DNA of 64,000 bases from Ceratopteris richardii. Taxonomy: Eukaryota; Streptophyta; Polypodiopsida; Polypodiales; Pteridaceae. The notes below the pieces were generated by a model that was not told the DNA's origin, did no database searches, and saw nothing but the letters and a program-made list of their open reading frames with translations. The translations under genes were made by a program, and so were the position numbers. The DNA lies in contig CM035417.1 of the NCBI GenBank assembly GCA_020310875.1, forward strand, positions 88,498,940 through 88,562,939. The letters are read 5' to 3'. Below are positions 48,101 through 59,903 of the stretch, piece by piece; the stretch's first letter is position 1; each line of letters opens with the position of its first letter.

Positions 48101-48600
48101 AAAGCAAAGAGAAAAAGGATCAGTCTAGGAACCCTATTGTCCCAGAGACACAGGAAAGGATTGCACCATCCCTGTCTCAAGTACCCAATACAGAAAGTCA
48201 AGATAACCTACCTTCCCTACATAGGTACTCACATGAATTTTTGAGAGAAATACAAGAAGAGAAATGGAGAAAAGAGCAAGGAACTCATCCTCCTATTCAA
48301 GAAATAGAGGATTTGCAGGAACAATTTCCCCAAGACATCCCCTCTATATATGATGAGGTAGAGGTGGAACAACTGAGTGAACCCACAGGATTTGAATCTA
48401 ATTCTTTACAAGAATTACCTCAGTTCACAGGACCTTGGGAAGCTAAGTCTATTAGTATGAGAGCACCCACGATAATAGTGAGGAATGAAGAATCAGTGAT
48501 CCCTAGGAACACGGAAGTGATCAAGAATACCAAAGTACAATGTAATCTCACTCTGGAGGAATTGTTGAAGGTAAAACCAGAATTGTGGAAGCACGTAGCA
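45103..48600 (+). other. K: Gag region
   Basis: It starts MNLRSGRHIGKSDRRSLRSS. The retrotransposon Gag core spans about 46120-46620 (MKNYFDGTGDPYDHVTEFK, ALTWFQPLQ, then FLDGLLSAKLRSYVYLKEP). Cys/His knuckles follow near 46768 (CYTCGGNHLANVC), 47362 (CFRCQGDHFIKDC) and 47449 (CADCGKEHIIKDC), all with CX2CX3HX4C spacing, one residue shorter than the classic knuckle. A less regular Cys/His group lies near 46848. The region between is Pro/Gln/Tyr-rich. Downstream is a long acidic, helix-prone spacer (47.6-48.6 kb). It is large for a Gag. Confidence 0.8.
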
Positions 48601-48689
48601 AATCAATTCCCTGAGTTAGCTACCACATCCTCTCAGATAGGATCACATAAGAAGGTACCAGAGATACCCGTGGAAAAGATTGGAGACGT

Positions 48690-49040
48690 AAGCGAAGGAG
48701 AGGAAGGTAACACATATCTTCCAATAACCCATCAGGGCTACACCACGAAAGCCATCTTAGATTCAGGAGCCGGAGTAGCCATCGCTACCACCGCTTTGTG
48801 GAAACGTTGGGGTAAGCCAGCACTCAGACCCACCAGGATGAAGCTACAAATGGCTGATGGACACATAGAAAAACCATTAGGCTTACTAGAAGGCATATCC
48901 CTCACCACTTGTGGTGTAGAATTTGAGCATACCTTTGCCATTTGTGACTTTGCGAAAAATCGTGCTTACGAGATGATATTGGGACGACCATTCATGCGTC
49001 AGTTGCAAATTGTACAAGATTGGGGATCTAATTCTTTGTA
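48690..49040 (+). other. K: first protease (retropepsin) domain
   Basis: TTKAILDSGAGVAIATTAL has the DSGA catalytic signature (Asp codon at 48760-48762). The flap-side region follows, and the closing motif EMILGRPFMRQL is near 48970-49005. It lies between Gag and RT, the normal Gypsy position. Confidence 0.85.
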
Positions 49041-49849
49041 CTTGCAACATTTAGGAGTGACTACCAAAGTCAATCTTAAAGACTATTCACACAGAGATGT
49101 ACCCCCAATACAATGGAATACCATCCATAAAACACCAGTAGAGACGGAATCCGTGCACTCATTAGAATCAGATCCTTCTTGGTTGCATGAGGATACCCAT
49201 TTATGGATGTGTAAAGTAGCCAAACAAGAGGAAGAGCGGTTAGAAGCCAGGACCTTAGGTGCGGAACAACATCCACGAACCCTTCAAGATCCAGCCTATG
49301 CACCTGTAGTATTCCCAGACGAAGAGTTTGAACCCCATGGTTGGGCAGAAATACTAGCAACCATGGATGTGGCCATCAATGAAGAACAATGGACACCCCA
49401 CTGTGACGAGGATGGCTATGACATTTCAGTTTTCACGATAGAGCCAATCATGTGCGATGCAATTTTAGAAGAGTGTGAACCTAACACTGATGCATTTGAG
49501 GATGCAAGCGATTTTGATTTAGACTCAATTATCATGGACACTCCATTCGCATCAGAGGAAGAATATTTCTACGAAGTAGAGACTCACACTCAGAGACACG
49601 AGGACCTCACGAATGAGGTAAGATTAGCCACTCAAGTGACTTCTAAAAGTGAAGGCAAGAAAAGAAAGAAGAAAGAAACCATGTCAGAAAAAGAAGAATC
49701 TTTATTTGAAGTACCCGAGAATTTCAAGAAATATGAGATCGAAGATAGAAGAATCATGGTACGAATGCCTAATAGAAAGGCGACTGACGGACACGTATAT
49801 GATAACCGAGAGAAAACCAAAAAAGTAATAGTTGCCATAGAAGGAGAAG

Positions 49850-51160
49850 AAGAAAAATGCACATATATAGGGCACGATTTGACGACTGAAGAAGAAGAAG
49901 AATTAGTTGCCTTATTGCGCGAATATAGAGATGTTTTTGCTTGGAGTTATAAAGATTTGAAAGGAGTGGATCCAGATATATGTTCTCATAGAATCCCTAT
50001 AACTCCAGATGCAAAACCGACAAAACAGAAACCTTACACGTATAATGATAACTACGCTGTGAAGATTAAAGAGGAGATAGATCGCTTGATAGAAGCAGGA
50101 TTCATTTACGAAATTGAGCACACCGAATGGGTATCCCCCATTGTGGTTGTGCCCAAGAAGAATGGAAAATTGCGTGTGTGTATTAACCTTAAAAAAGTTA
50201 ATGCCGCCACGATTAGAGATAGTTATCCTCTTCCTATCACGGAACACCTATTGGAAAGAGTTGCGGGCAAGGAAGTTTACAGCTTTCTTGATGGATTCTC
50301 AGGCTATAATCAAGTAGCCATTGCTCCAGAAGACCAACACAAGACGGCTTTTGCCACTGAATGGGGCATATTTGCATTTCGTGTAATGCCGTTTGGCTTA
50401 ACGAATGCACCCGCTACTTTCCAACGACTCATGTGTCATGTTTTTAAGGAATTCTTACGCAAGAGCTTGGAAGTTTACGTCGATGACTTATGTGCTCATT
50501 CAAATGTAAGGCAGACACATATCCCAGAGTTAAGACAAATATTTGACAAATGTCGAGAATATCAGGTTTGTTTGAACCCAGAAAAATGCGTTTTCATGGT
50601 CAGACAAGACAAAATTCTAGGACACATTGTGTCAAAAAATGGAATCTCTACGGACGAGGAAAAGGTGAAGGTAATTGCAGAATTACCTAGACCAACTAAT
50701 GTGAAAGAGGTACAGGCATTTATGGGCCATTGTGGTTATTATAGGAGATTCATACACATGTATGCAATCATAGCCAAGCCTTTGTACTCTCTTTTAACCA
50801 ACTTTGAGTGGACAGATGAATGTGAAAATTCATTCAATGAACTTAAACGACGCTTGTGCTCAGCACCTATATTGACAACCCCAGATTGGAGTAAGCCATT
50901 TCATGTACATGTGGATGCATCCAATTATGCCATAGGATGTGTGTTAGCACAACCCACGAATGAAGGTAACATAGATCTCCCCATAGCTTACGCTAGCAGA
51001 CAATTGAACGCAGCAGAAAGAAATTACACCACAACGGAACGAGAAGGATTAGGGATGATCTACGCTGTAAAGAAGTTTAGGCACTACTTGTTGGCCAACA
51101 AATTCAAGTTCTTTACAGATCATCAAGCCCTATTATACTTAGTCAACAAACCATGTAACA
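49850..51160 (+). other. K: reverse transcriptase and RNase H
   Basis: The RT entry is YRDVFAWSYKDLKGVDPDIC, then HTEWVSPIVVVPKKNGKLRV, FRVMPFGLTNAPATFQRLM and the catalytic LEVYVDDL near 50470. RNase H is HVHVDASNYAIGCVLAQP (about 50905), TTTEREGLGMIYAVKKFRHY and FFTDHQALLYLVN. All expected Gypsy motifs are visible. Confidence 0.9.
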
Positions 51161-51336
51161 CAGGATGATTGATACGTTGGTTTCTATTACTCATGGAGTA
51201 TGATTTTGAAGAAGTAGTCAGGAAAGGAAAGACGCATCTTAGAGCCGACCACCTTTCAAGATTAACCTCAGGAGAAGCTCCTCAAGGAGTAGCAGATGAA
51301 TTACCAGATGCATACTTGTTTAACCTTGAGATAGCA

Positions 51337-52045
51337 CCAGAATGGGCTAAACCTATAGTCCCTATTCTCACATATGGACCCAAGAATCCTAGAATAAAGA
51401 TCAAAGAAGGAGAGATTACCAAGTCTCAGAGGTACCAAATAATGGCAGGAAGCATATATAAACAGGATAATCAAAAGATTCTTGCTTGTTGTGTAGATGA
51501 ATCAGAACATGCGAATTGGTTGCAATTAGCACACGTAGGTGCACTAAAGCAACATCATCCAAAACATCGAACATTACAGACTCTGCAGAGATTGGGAGTA
51601 TATTGGCCTTCTATGGAAGCAGATGTCTACAAGTTGTGTAAAGAATGTCAGGTGTGTTGTGAAAGACCACCAGTAGAGCATGCGACATTATATCATGTGT
51701 CTCTCACACCAGACTGGAGTGAACCTTTAGTGACATACTTGAGGACGAACACATTCCCTCAAGGAATGACCTTAGCTCGACAACGTAGTCTAGAGCAGGA
51801 AGCTCACGACTATTCACTTATTGGCGATAATCTATACAAAAGAGGACGAGATGGATATCTAAGACAATGTGTTCATGAAAGCGATTATCTGAACATACTA
51901 GAGACTGCACACCAAGGTGTTGCAGGAGGTCATTTTGGACCAGATGGGATAATCAAAGCCATTCTCTTTGCAGGATTATGGTGGCCCACTCTTCACATGG
52001 ATGCACATACCTATGTAAAGAGATGTGATGTGTGCCAAAGAACTC
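51337..52045 (+). other. K: duplicated linker plus HHCC zinc module before integrase core
   Basis: Two successive modules share the same layout. Module 1 starts PEWAKPIV at 51337 and ends CKECQVC at about 51655. Module 2 starts PDWSEPLV at 51709 and ends KRCDVCQ at about 52036. Each has a DW/EW..P start, an (I/L)YK element (GSIYKQDN; DNLYKRGRD), a C-V-x-E-S step, an H-x6-H pair (AHVGALKQH; AHQGVAGGH), a WP(S/T) element and C-x2-C. The starts are 372 bases, exactly 124 codons, apart. Gypsy integrases normally have one such module; element E has one. Confidence 0.8.
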
Positions 52046-52960
52046 AGTTTCCTACTCGCAGAGATGAAATGCCATTGAAACCCATGATGGGCGGACGTGC
52101 ATTTTCTAAGTGGGGTATAGACTTTGTAGGACCCATCAACCCCCCTGCAAAAGGTACACATGCGGAATACATTATTGTTGCCACATATTATCTAACCAAA
52201 TGGGTAGAGGCAAAAGCCACAAAAAAGAATGATGCACACACAACTGCAAAATTCTTATTTGAAAATGTCTTGACGAGATATGGATTGCCTATAGAGTTAG
52301 TGAGCGATCGAGGCACTCACTTTCTAAACCAAGTCATTGAATATTTGTTACAGGATTTTATGGTGATTCACAAGAAATCTGCACCATATCATCCTCAGGC
52401 CAATGGTCAGGCTGAAAGCACTAACAAAATACTGTGTACCGTACTGACGAAACTCGTGAACAATAAACGTTCAGATTGGGACAAACAGTTACACCACGCT
52501 GTTTGGGCATATCGAGTGGCCTACAAGACCGTACTCAATGCAACTCCCTTTCAGATGGTTTTTGGTCAGAATGTTGTGCTTCCTTTGGACTTCTTGATAC
52601 CGACCCTTAAGGTTGCACAAGAACATCAGTGGACCGGCCATGAATTATCAGCGAGAATAATGGACTTGGAACGATTAGGAGAAACCAGGCTAAAGGCAGC
52701 AGCAGGAATATACGCAGCGAAGAGGCGACAGAAAGCATATTTTGATGCACATGTGAAAGATAAAGGCCTAAAAGAAGGAGATTTAGTTCTAGTGTATACA
52801 CTGAAACAGCACGCACGGAAGCTAGAAAAGCGAGGTTATGGACCTATGATCATTAACAGACTTTCGACTAGTGGAGCAGTACAGTTAGCCACCTTAGAAG
52901 GAGACATAATGCCTAATTACATTAGTGGCTGTAGAGTCAAGCTATATCAAGAACCTCTTA
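52046..52960 (+). other. K: integrase core and C-terminal domain
   Basis: The catalytic core has WGIDFVGPINPP, VSDRGTHFLNQVIEYL and APYHPQANGQAESTNK, giving the D, D and E residues. Then come HAVWAYRVAYKTVLNATPF and DFLIPTLKVAQEHQW. A GPY/F-like module follows (EKRGYGPMIINRLSTSGAVQ). After it comes a highly charged helix (KKRKEEENRIRAEAQAEAIE) leading to the second protease-like domain. Confidence 0.9.
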
Positions 52961-53149
52961 CTGAGGATATGCTTAGACGACTCACATTGGCAAAGAAGCG
53001 TAAGGAGGAAGAAAATAGAATACGAGCGGAAGCTCAGGCAGAAGCCATAGAACGCATTAAGCGCATGAAGCTAAGAAGACAAGGACTAGGGAGAGAATAT
53101 TATAACCATCTGGAAACATCCCCCAGATATCCCATGGCCATGTGTCAAG

Positions 53150-53520
53150 TAAAGTCAACCACTCATCCTAGCATAGTGGACAGAAGACCATTCATTACAG
53201 TTAGGCTAGAGCACGGCAATCCTTGCCAAGAACTCAGAGCTTTAATTGACTCAGGTGCTGTGACTAGTGCGATTAGATGGTCCCACTATAAGGACTCAGG
53301 AATAGAAATGCGGCCAATTGAGGCATACCTCATAGGCCTAGGAGGCATGGAAACCCCTTGCATGGGTGAGGTGGACCTTCCTATCCTCATTAAGGATTTG
53401 ACCATGACAGCAAAGCTACTAGTGTGCCATGATGACGACCTGATAGAACTCCTAATCCTTGGCCAAGATTGGCTATACGATCACTCAGTGGACCTAAATC
53501 TTAGACAAGGCTCCTTACAG
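53150..53520 (+). other. K: second retropepsin-like domain after integrase
   Basis: RPFITVRLEHGNPCQELRAL leads into IDSGAVTSAIRWSHY, with the Asp codon at 53248-53250. GLGGMETPCMGEVDLPIL and LILGQDWLYDHSVDL follow. A hydrophobic strand, DSGA, a Gly-rich middle and a closing (I/L)LG-x-DWL step are the retropepsin pattern. It is distinct from the first protease at 48.7 kb. The matching domain in F (25.57-25.88 kb, minus) shows it is fixed in the lineage. Whether it is an active protease or a structural relic of one is open. Confidence 0.7.
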
Positions 53521-54606
53521 ATTAGAACCTTCGATCAGAAGCGAGTGATACCGCTTGACTTCCCTAACGGCATTCCGACTGAGGTTTGTAACCCTAGACC
53601 CTATGAAATGCATGCGACGGAAGACCGGAAGATCTTTAAGCAGACCAGTCACGTTACGTCTACACCAACCCACTCGGGCTTGGCTATGGACAATTATCAA
53701 TCAGAAGGACGACAGGAGATCTTCCCTGGGACTTCCTGCAAACTAGAAGAGACAGTTACCCAAGTGCAAGGGCAGATGGACACAATCAGTGGTCAGGTGG
53801 GTTGCATCAGCGGCCAAATGAGCACGACACCCTGCGGTGCTCATCCTTCCAAACTTGTTGCGGACTGGCCTAGATTAAAGTTAAAGAACGAATCACTTCC
53901 TAATGGGCAGGTCACGCAAGTGTTGGATCTCCCTTCTTTTCCAAAGCAGAGCGTCCATCCGACCTCTCAACCTCAACAACAACAGAGTCACTCACGACAA
54001 AGGAACCCAGACCGACGGCAGTATCAGAAGACACAACAAGGAAGGCAGTTTAGGCCACCCAAAGGAAGCGGCACCAGACAAATATGGGTGCCAAAAGGAC
54101 AAAAAGCACCGAAGAACTCCAACCAAGCAGAGATTGACAAGAAAAAGGCAAGGCAGAAACAAAATCAGTATCCACCATCCCCTCGACCTTCTTCTACAGG
54201 TCCGAGCATTCGACAAATTTGGATCGCCAAGAAATACCTTACCCATAGACCCACACCCACGCAGATTTGGGTACCCAAACCATGTATCATAGCTCAACCC
54301 TTAAGCCATGTAATACATACCCCTCACAAATCTTTCCATCCCTCAACACCACCACACCCGATACTACCTTTGACCCCTCAGCAGAAACCCACCACCCACT
54401 CAAGGACTCTTAGGAAATGGATACCGAAGCGTGTCCAATCGTCTTCCCCTAACCCACTGTCTAACTACCCCCCGACTAACATACAACCTTGTAATAAATC
54501 ACTAACCTTTAAACCTTGTATAAATTCACCCACCATCATCACACATCACTCATATTCTCATCTCATCAAGAAATGTATGCATCATCTGAAACGTGTAGGT
54601 GTATAG
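53521..54606 (+). other. K: basic Pro/Gln-rich tail with QIWxPK motif array
   Basis: The tail is low-complexity, rich in Gln, Pro, Lys and Ser. It contains recurrent TRQIWVPKG, IRQIWIAKKYL, TQIWVPKPC and LRKWIPKR words between about 54070 and 54440, and a paired TISGQVGCISGQMST word near 53785-53820. F preserves the same order of motif words. No known domain recognised. Confidence 0.65.
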
Positions 54607-54785
54607 AGACCTGCACTAGTGCTGCAAGAAGCATTGCATCCATCACATCACAGCACTTGGCTACACGGGTTACGCATCAGTTATGGAAAGGGATTGCGGT
54701 CTCACTTTAATGGGATCATAATTAATTTCCATGCTAATGTGTCAATCTTTTGTAGCAGATCTTTCTCATTAACACACCAGTCATC

Positions 54786-57068
54786 ATGCAAACCGACGAA
54801 GGACCATCAGGAGCAGGCCCCAGTGTAGCTGCAGTGCCCCTCAACGTGTTACGAGCAGAATCCCACCCGACTCCTCCACCGCCAGAATTCCAAGGATTTC
54901 CAGGGCCCATGCCGATCGACAACCCACCTATGGGCTACACAGAAAAGATACACCGTAACTCTCATTGGTTTCAGGGACTTGCAGGACCCTTAGCGGACGC
55001 GGATTTCATATTTGAATCTACTTTGACGTTTGATGACCGCACTTGGGGAAAATACCAATTCTTCTCCAGAGAGTTCGAAGACCTACAGAACACCCAGGAC
55101 CTAACTCACGTTTGGGCCAGAGCAGGCTTCACGGAGTATTTCAGTGATCCCCTGCCCAAACCTGACTTTTACAGGTGTTATTACTTAATTACTACTTTGC
55201 TGGCCTCAGAGAATAAGGATATCCCCGGAACTTTTATTTTGCCTTCTTTAGTGGATGATCCCCCTTACAAAAGGTTTTACCTCTCAAAGGATTTAATCAG
55301 AGCGGCCATCAAGATTCATGGAACCCACACGCCCACAGATCGAGAAAGATTAGTTCCAAACCCTATGAAACGTGGGGATGTCACTAAGTGGGAGGAGATC
55401 TCAGCAATTACACCTGAGCTGTCAAAGCCGCTACGGATATGCATGCAACATTTTGCATTCCCCGCTCAGGACAGATTTACCATGCCACACAAAAGAATAT
55501 GGTTTGGATTGTACTTAGCGTGTACCGGACCTCAGACTGTTGATCTGGCGAGCTGGATCATTGATCAAATGTATTTGGCACAACACAGATGGGAACGCAA
55601 GAAAGTGCTTAATGGATGTTGTGCGCTGACAAGAATTGTTTATATGTGCTTGGCTTATGACTTGCCAATTGAACGTGCATTGACAGGAGAAGAGCTGAAA
55701 GCATTCAAGGGAACTACGAGGAAAGCCAGGAAGCCCAACAGAACACGGGCAGGTAAGCGCATGAGAGGCACTATTCCTTGCCTTCAAGTGCCAGAGTCAC
55801 CATCACCACAACCCTCTCCAAAGCGATCTCCAACAGAAGCCGCTCCCACAGTGCAACCTATTCGCATAAGGTTGTCTAGACCAGTGGTCACGGAGGGCAC
55901 TACTAGTGTCGCTGCACCTCAGGCAGCTGCAACCACAGAACCCACCACCACGACAGCAGAAGCTCCCACCACTATTGGTGCGGATGCCTTTTCTTTCCCA
56001 ATACCACACATGGAGGCAGAACCAATAAACACAACATTTGATTTTGAGATGCCGGATGCATTCTCAAATGAATTCCAGTTTTCAGAGGCACAGATGTTCT
56101 CCCAAGAATATGAACGCCCCAGTTACCCTACCACACCGCGGGATCTGCCACAGGGACAAGTTGTGTCTAGCTCCGATGATGAACGAACAGCCACAGATGA
56201 CGAAGAAGGTGACGATGAAGCCAGCCAGGGCACGCATGATTCCTAAGCACAAGGACAGAAAGACGGCCAAGGCCAACAAACCGATGCACACGGTGACACC
56301 AGCACGCACGAAGAGGAGACTTTCGAAGCAGCAGCTTACACGCTGGCAATCAAGAAATTATATCGTACGATGGAGAAAGTATGGGCACGGAAGAAATTGA
56401 CTGAAGCAGAGAGCCAGGCCCTAATCGAACAAGAACTAGTCTCCGGGGGATTTGAAGAAGTCTACATCAGAGGGTTCAGAGAACTGGTCCAATCCATCGG
56501 CCCGGTCGAAGCACTGAGCTATTTACAAAGGAAGCCACTCCCCCAATACGACCCTCGCAGAGTTCAACTGCTATCGAAGCTCGGCGAATATATTCGAGTT
56601 CCGGTAGGTGCTCAATCATCCCACCAGGCACAAGATGCACGCCTACGGTCGGAAAGATCCTTCACCGAAGAAGCCATCCTAGTTGACTCCCCGCCACGTA
56701 CTACCGTTGTACATGCCACCACTATCCTTGAAATAACATCCACACCATCTACTCCTCTCTCACGTCATGTTTCACCAACCCATCCTGTATCCCCAGCACA
56801 CCCACCTGCTCCTCCAACAGCCACACCAGTCCACGGAAACATAACCCAAATCTTTACCCCGCCCATTCATGCCACCATGCACACACCCAACCCTCCGCGT
56901 TTACATGTTAACCCCTTCACCCCTTCATCCTTCCCATCCTTTCCCCCACCTTTAAGACCCCCTTTCACCTTTCTAACCCCACTAACCTTCTCACCAGTTT
57001 CACCTCCCCAACCCACCATAACCCCTATATCCCCTTTTCACCAAGCTACTCCAGCCATCCCCCTGTAA
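54786..57068 (+). other. K: extra coding block I (putative plant-transposon-type protein)
   Basis: It starts MQTDEGPSGAGPSVAAVPLN. A globular region (about residues 60-310) includes FESTLTFDDRTWGKYQFFSR, TFILPSLVDDPPYKRFYL and KRIWFGLYLACTGPQTVDLA, then IDQMYLAQHRW and CALTRIVYMCLAYDLP. This layout recalls the 'putative plant transposon protein' domain of Athila ORFs (a resemblance, not a computed match). A basic stretch, Pro/Thr-rich linker, acidic SSSDDERTATDDEEGDDE and a helical part (EAAAYTLAIKKLYRT) follow, then a very Pro-rich end. No signal peptide or membrane helix is evident. Related to the F relics. It may carry breaks. Confidence 0.6.
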
Positions 57069-57163
57069 ATTACTCTACATTTGTAAATCTCGTCTTCACA
57101 CCTACACAACCACCCACATACACACCGCTTTTCACAGTCACTGCACTTGACACGTCCAATGAC

Positions 57164-59296
57164 ATGGACATCTCACCACCCACCGCACCAGCACCCACTC
57201 CACTCACAGCACCATCATATTTAGGTACATCACAATTTTCCACGATCACCACTGCATCCACCTTCCCAACCCCATTCCCCATTCCCGCTGCATCTACTTC
57301 CACTGCATCATCACTTAGCACTTCATTACTACTATCGCCCACCATAGACACTGCACTTCAACAAATGTTCACATGCATGTCACAAGTACGAGATGAGTTT
57401 GCATCTCTTGGCAACAACTATCAACAGCTGCAGAGGACGACGAATGAATTACAGTCGCAGCTTAATTCATTATCAATCGAGAATGCCTCTTTGAACACGC
57501 GATACCAAGAACTAAGAGAGGCATATCATAAGCTAGAGCTAGAAAGTGAAGAGAAGACAAAAGAAGCCACTGCTGATTTGGACAACCTGCTTCGAGCCCA
57601 AACAATTAGGAATGCGACGCTGACCAGAAATATGGGCCTACTCAGGAGGCACCTAGCCGCAGCCCAGGAGGAGAACGTGAGACTCCAAGCGCAGAATAGA
57701 GAAAATTTGGAAGCGGCGCTGGACCATCCTGAACAACCATTAAGTCCGAGCAGATTCAAGGCAATCCCATCTGAATCGATGCGGATGTTGCTAGATGACC
57801 ACGTTCGACTGCTAGAGGACTACGATCGAATGAACGAAGAGCATCAGAAGCTAAAAGAAGATCACAAGTTACTACAGCTCAGAGAACCGGCACCACAACA
57901 ACTACCAGTGGCAGCAGAAGTACCAGAACCTGTGGACCCCTCTCCTGAACTCATAGAGGAACTCAACGCACTACGGGCCCAGGTAGCCACTCTCCAATCA
58001 CGCATAGATGTATACGAAGCACCACCACGGCCTGATTCCCCACCGGAGATCCCAGCTGACGACGAGAACATAACCATTCCGGTGGAGGAAACGTTTGAAG
58101 AAGCATACGAGCCCACACCCATCCCAGGCGGACAAGTCACGGCTGAAGGCCAGATGACGTACGAACTTCCGACCCCCGCATGGATTAAGACTGTGGAGGA
58201 GATTGGAACAACGCACTCAGCTAGAGTCGGGGCCCAGCTACATGCTATGGCCATGATCGAAGAACGAATTTTGCAATCTCCTTACTTTGCTCAATTGGCC
58301 CCACGCAGGTACATATCCGGGCATGAGCTTCAATACAAACCTTACTTCATGCTAATGGCCGAATACCAGCTGGCCATAGAACAGCGGACTGGCAAGAAGC
58401 CATCTCATGCAACCTAGTTCGAGCCTGAAGACTTGCCACTGGATGCGCAACAAGGCACTATTTATCAACCAGATTGGCGTACACGTCTTTTACAGGAGTA
58501 CCCAGAAATGATGAGCACATGGGTGAAAGCGCCCTTACACTTAAAGTATAATCCTTGCTGGGGACCAGTACCACGACGCCGCTCCTGGACTGCATTCGCT
58601 ATCAAAGTACAAAATAATAGGCAGTGTCAGGATTGGCTGAATTACCCCTATTTCAAGCCACCTACCGAGTTACCCACTGTTGGCTATATGATGGCCACAA
58701 TCCGTCACTGGCTCCCTCGCCTGAAGCATATGGATGATATCGCCGCGCATATGACTGTCAAGATATTGGACATGATGCAAATGATATTTAAAGTCTTCCG
58801 ACGCGTCAAGGCACCGCATGTAAACACCCCGGGATTTGAGCATGGTAACTTTGATCTAGTATATGACATGAGCACAACGCCATCGCTCCGGGTGTGTTAT
58901 GCCTGGCACTGTAGGATAAAATACCTCCCGGCATGCTACAAACAAACCTTTGAAGAGATGTTCACCACCGGGTTTTGGGAATACCATTCCGAGGTATTCA
59001 TCAACAGGCCCACACATTTATTGCAACTTTTTGCCTGTGAACGAATGGTTTATTCCACGCATTATCAACTCCCGCCACCCGACGAACCGCAACCGATAGA
59101 CTGGGAGAAGCTCGAGGCCGATCTGGCCCGAGGCATTCGAGTATCTGAGCACACCCTCGCTCACGACCTCCTACAAAACTACATCCGACAGACCGCACAA
59201 CAAGGTTCTGTCGAGGACGACAGAAGCGAGAGGGAGGGGGGTGTTGGAAGCAGTCAGAGGCACAGTCAGAGGCACAGACGACATGGAAGCATGTAA
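57164..59296 (+). other. K: extra coding block II (proline-rich, coiled coil, unknown C-terminal domain)
   Basis: It starts MDISPPTAPAPTPLTAPSYL. A Pro/Thr/Ser-rich head precedes long heptad-rich helices (NELQSQLNSLSIENASLNTR, HVRLLEDYDRMNEEHQKLKE, LIEELNALRAQVATLQSRID), then a Pro/acidic linker. The last part is globular and aromatic-rich (TPAWIKTVEEIGTTHSARVG, YISGHELQYKPYFMLMAEYQ, DWLNYPYFKPPTELPTVGYM, NRPTHLLQLFACERMVYSTH) with no family recognised. It ends just before the polypurine tract. It may carry breaks. Same head-plus-coil plan as in G and E. Confidence 0.6.
59229..59241 (+). other. K polypurine tract
   Basis: AGAGGGAGGGGGG abuts the 3' LTR start, as expected for plus-strand priming. 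Confidence 0.85.
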
Positions 59297-59898
59297 AGAC
59301 GGAGCAGGGAGCCAGTCAGATCATTTTTTCAAACAAATATGTTTCTTATTATTTCTTCAAACATCCAACAGTGATTTTCATCACTCTTGTAACATATGTA
59401 ATATAGACAAAACCCCATTTTGTAATCCATAGCTCCATTTTGTGCAAGCCGAGGAGTCCTCGAGCTTGAGGAGCTTAGGTAGAATGCGCGTACCAATTTT
59501 CGTTATTTTTAGACATCGTTTATCCTTCCAAATAGCCTCTAGGACCTATTTTTTAACTAGGCCGGTCACTAGATGTGAAACCGGTCAAAAGTAGTCTAGA
59601 AACTATAAAAAGAGCTAGAGAGCTCATTTTGGAGGTTGGTTCATTTTGGTTAGTGTGAGCTTAGAGCTAGTTTGAGCTTGTAAGAGCATTCTTGAGTAAT
59701 AGAGCTAATTTCCCACCTTCCATTGTGTCTTGCTTGTCTCTTCATTGTGTGTGTGTATGTGTGTGTGCATCTTTGTGCTTCTCACCTTCACTCTCACATC
59801 ATCTCACATTCACGATCTTCATATCACTCCTACCTCTCCCACGGATTGACTGAGGTGAAGCTTCTTAACGTGGTTCTCACCATTGTGCTAGAGCAACA
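59242..59898 (+). repeat. K 3' LTR
   Basis: The 657-bp partner of the 5' LTR. It is followed by GTTAT and the resumption of B integrase. Confidence 0.95.
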
Positions 59899-59903
59899 GT
59901 TAT

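Larger units (their letters stand above)
43560..59898 (+). mobile_element. Element K: 16.3-kb young Athila-like Gypsy with expanded coding capacity
   Basis: LTRs 43560-44221 (662 bp) and 59242-59898 (657 bp) have TGTTG..CAACA ends. The target duplication GTTAT is perfect (43555-43559, 59899-59903) inside the integrase of B. The primer site matches the tRNA-Asp 3' end. By eye the LTRs differ at about five bases plus one short length change (under 1%), so the insertion is recent. Coding order: gag, protease, RT, RNase H, two linker/HHCC modules, integrase, second protease-like domain, motif tail, then two extra coding blocks before the polypurine tract. It looks nearly whole, with roughly three or four breaks. 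The tRNA-Asp primer and extra proteins suggest the Athila side of the Tat/Athila branch. Confidence 0.93.

Noticed and set aside
54786-59296. Envelope gene in K
   Set aside because: The position fits the env slot, but I see no signal peptide, membrane anchor or furin-like site, so the label is not supported.
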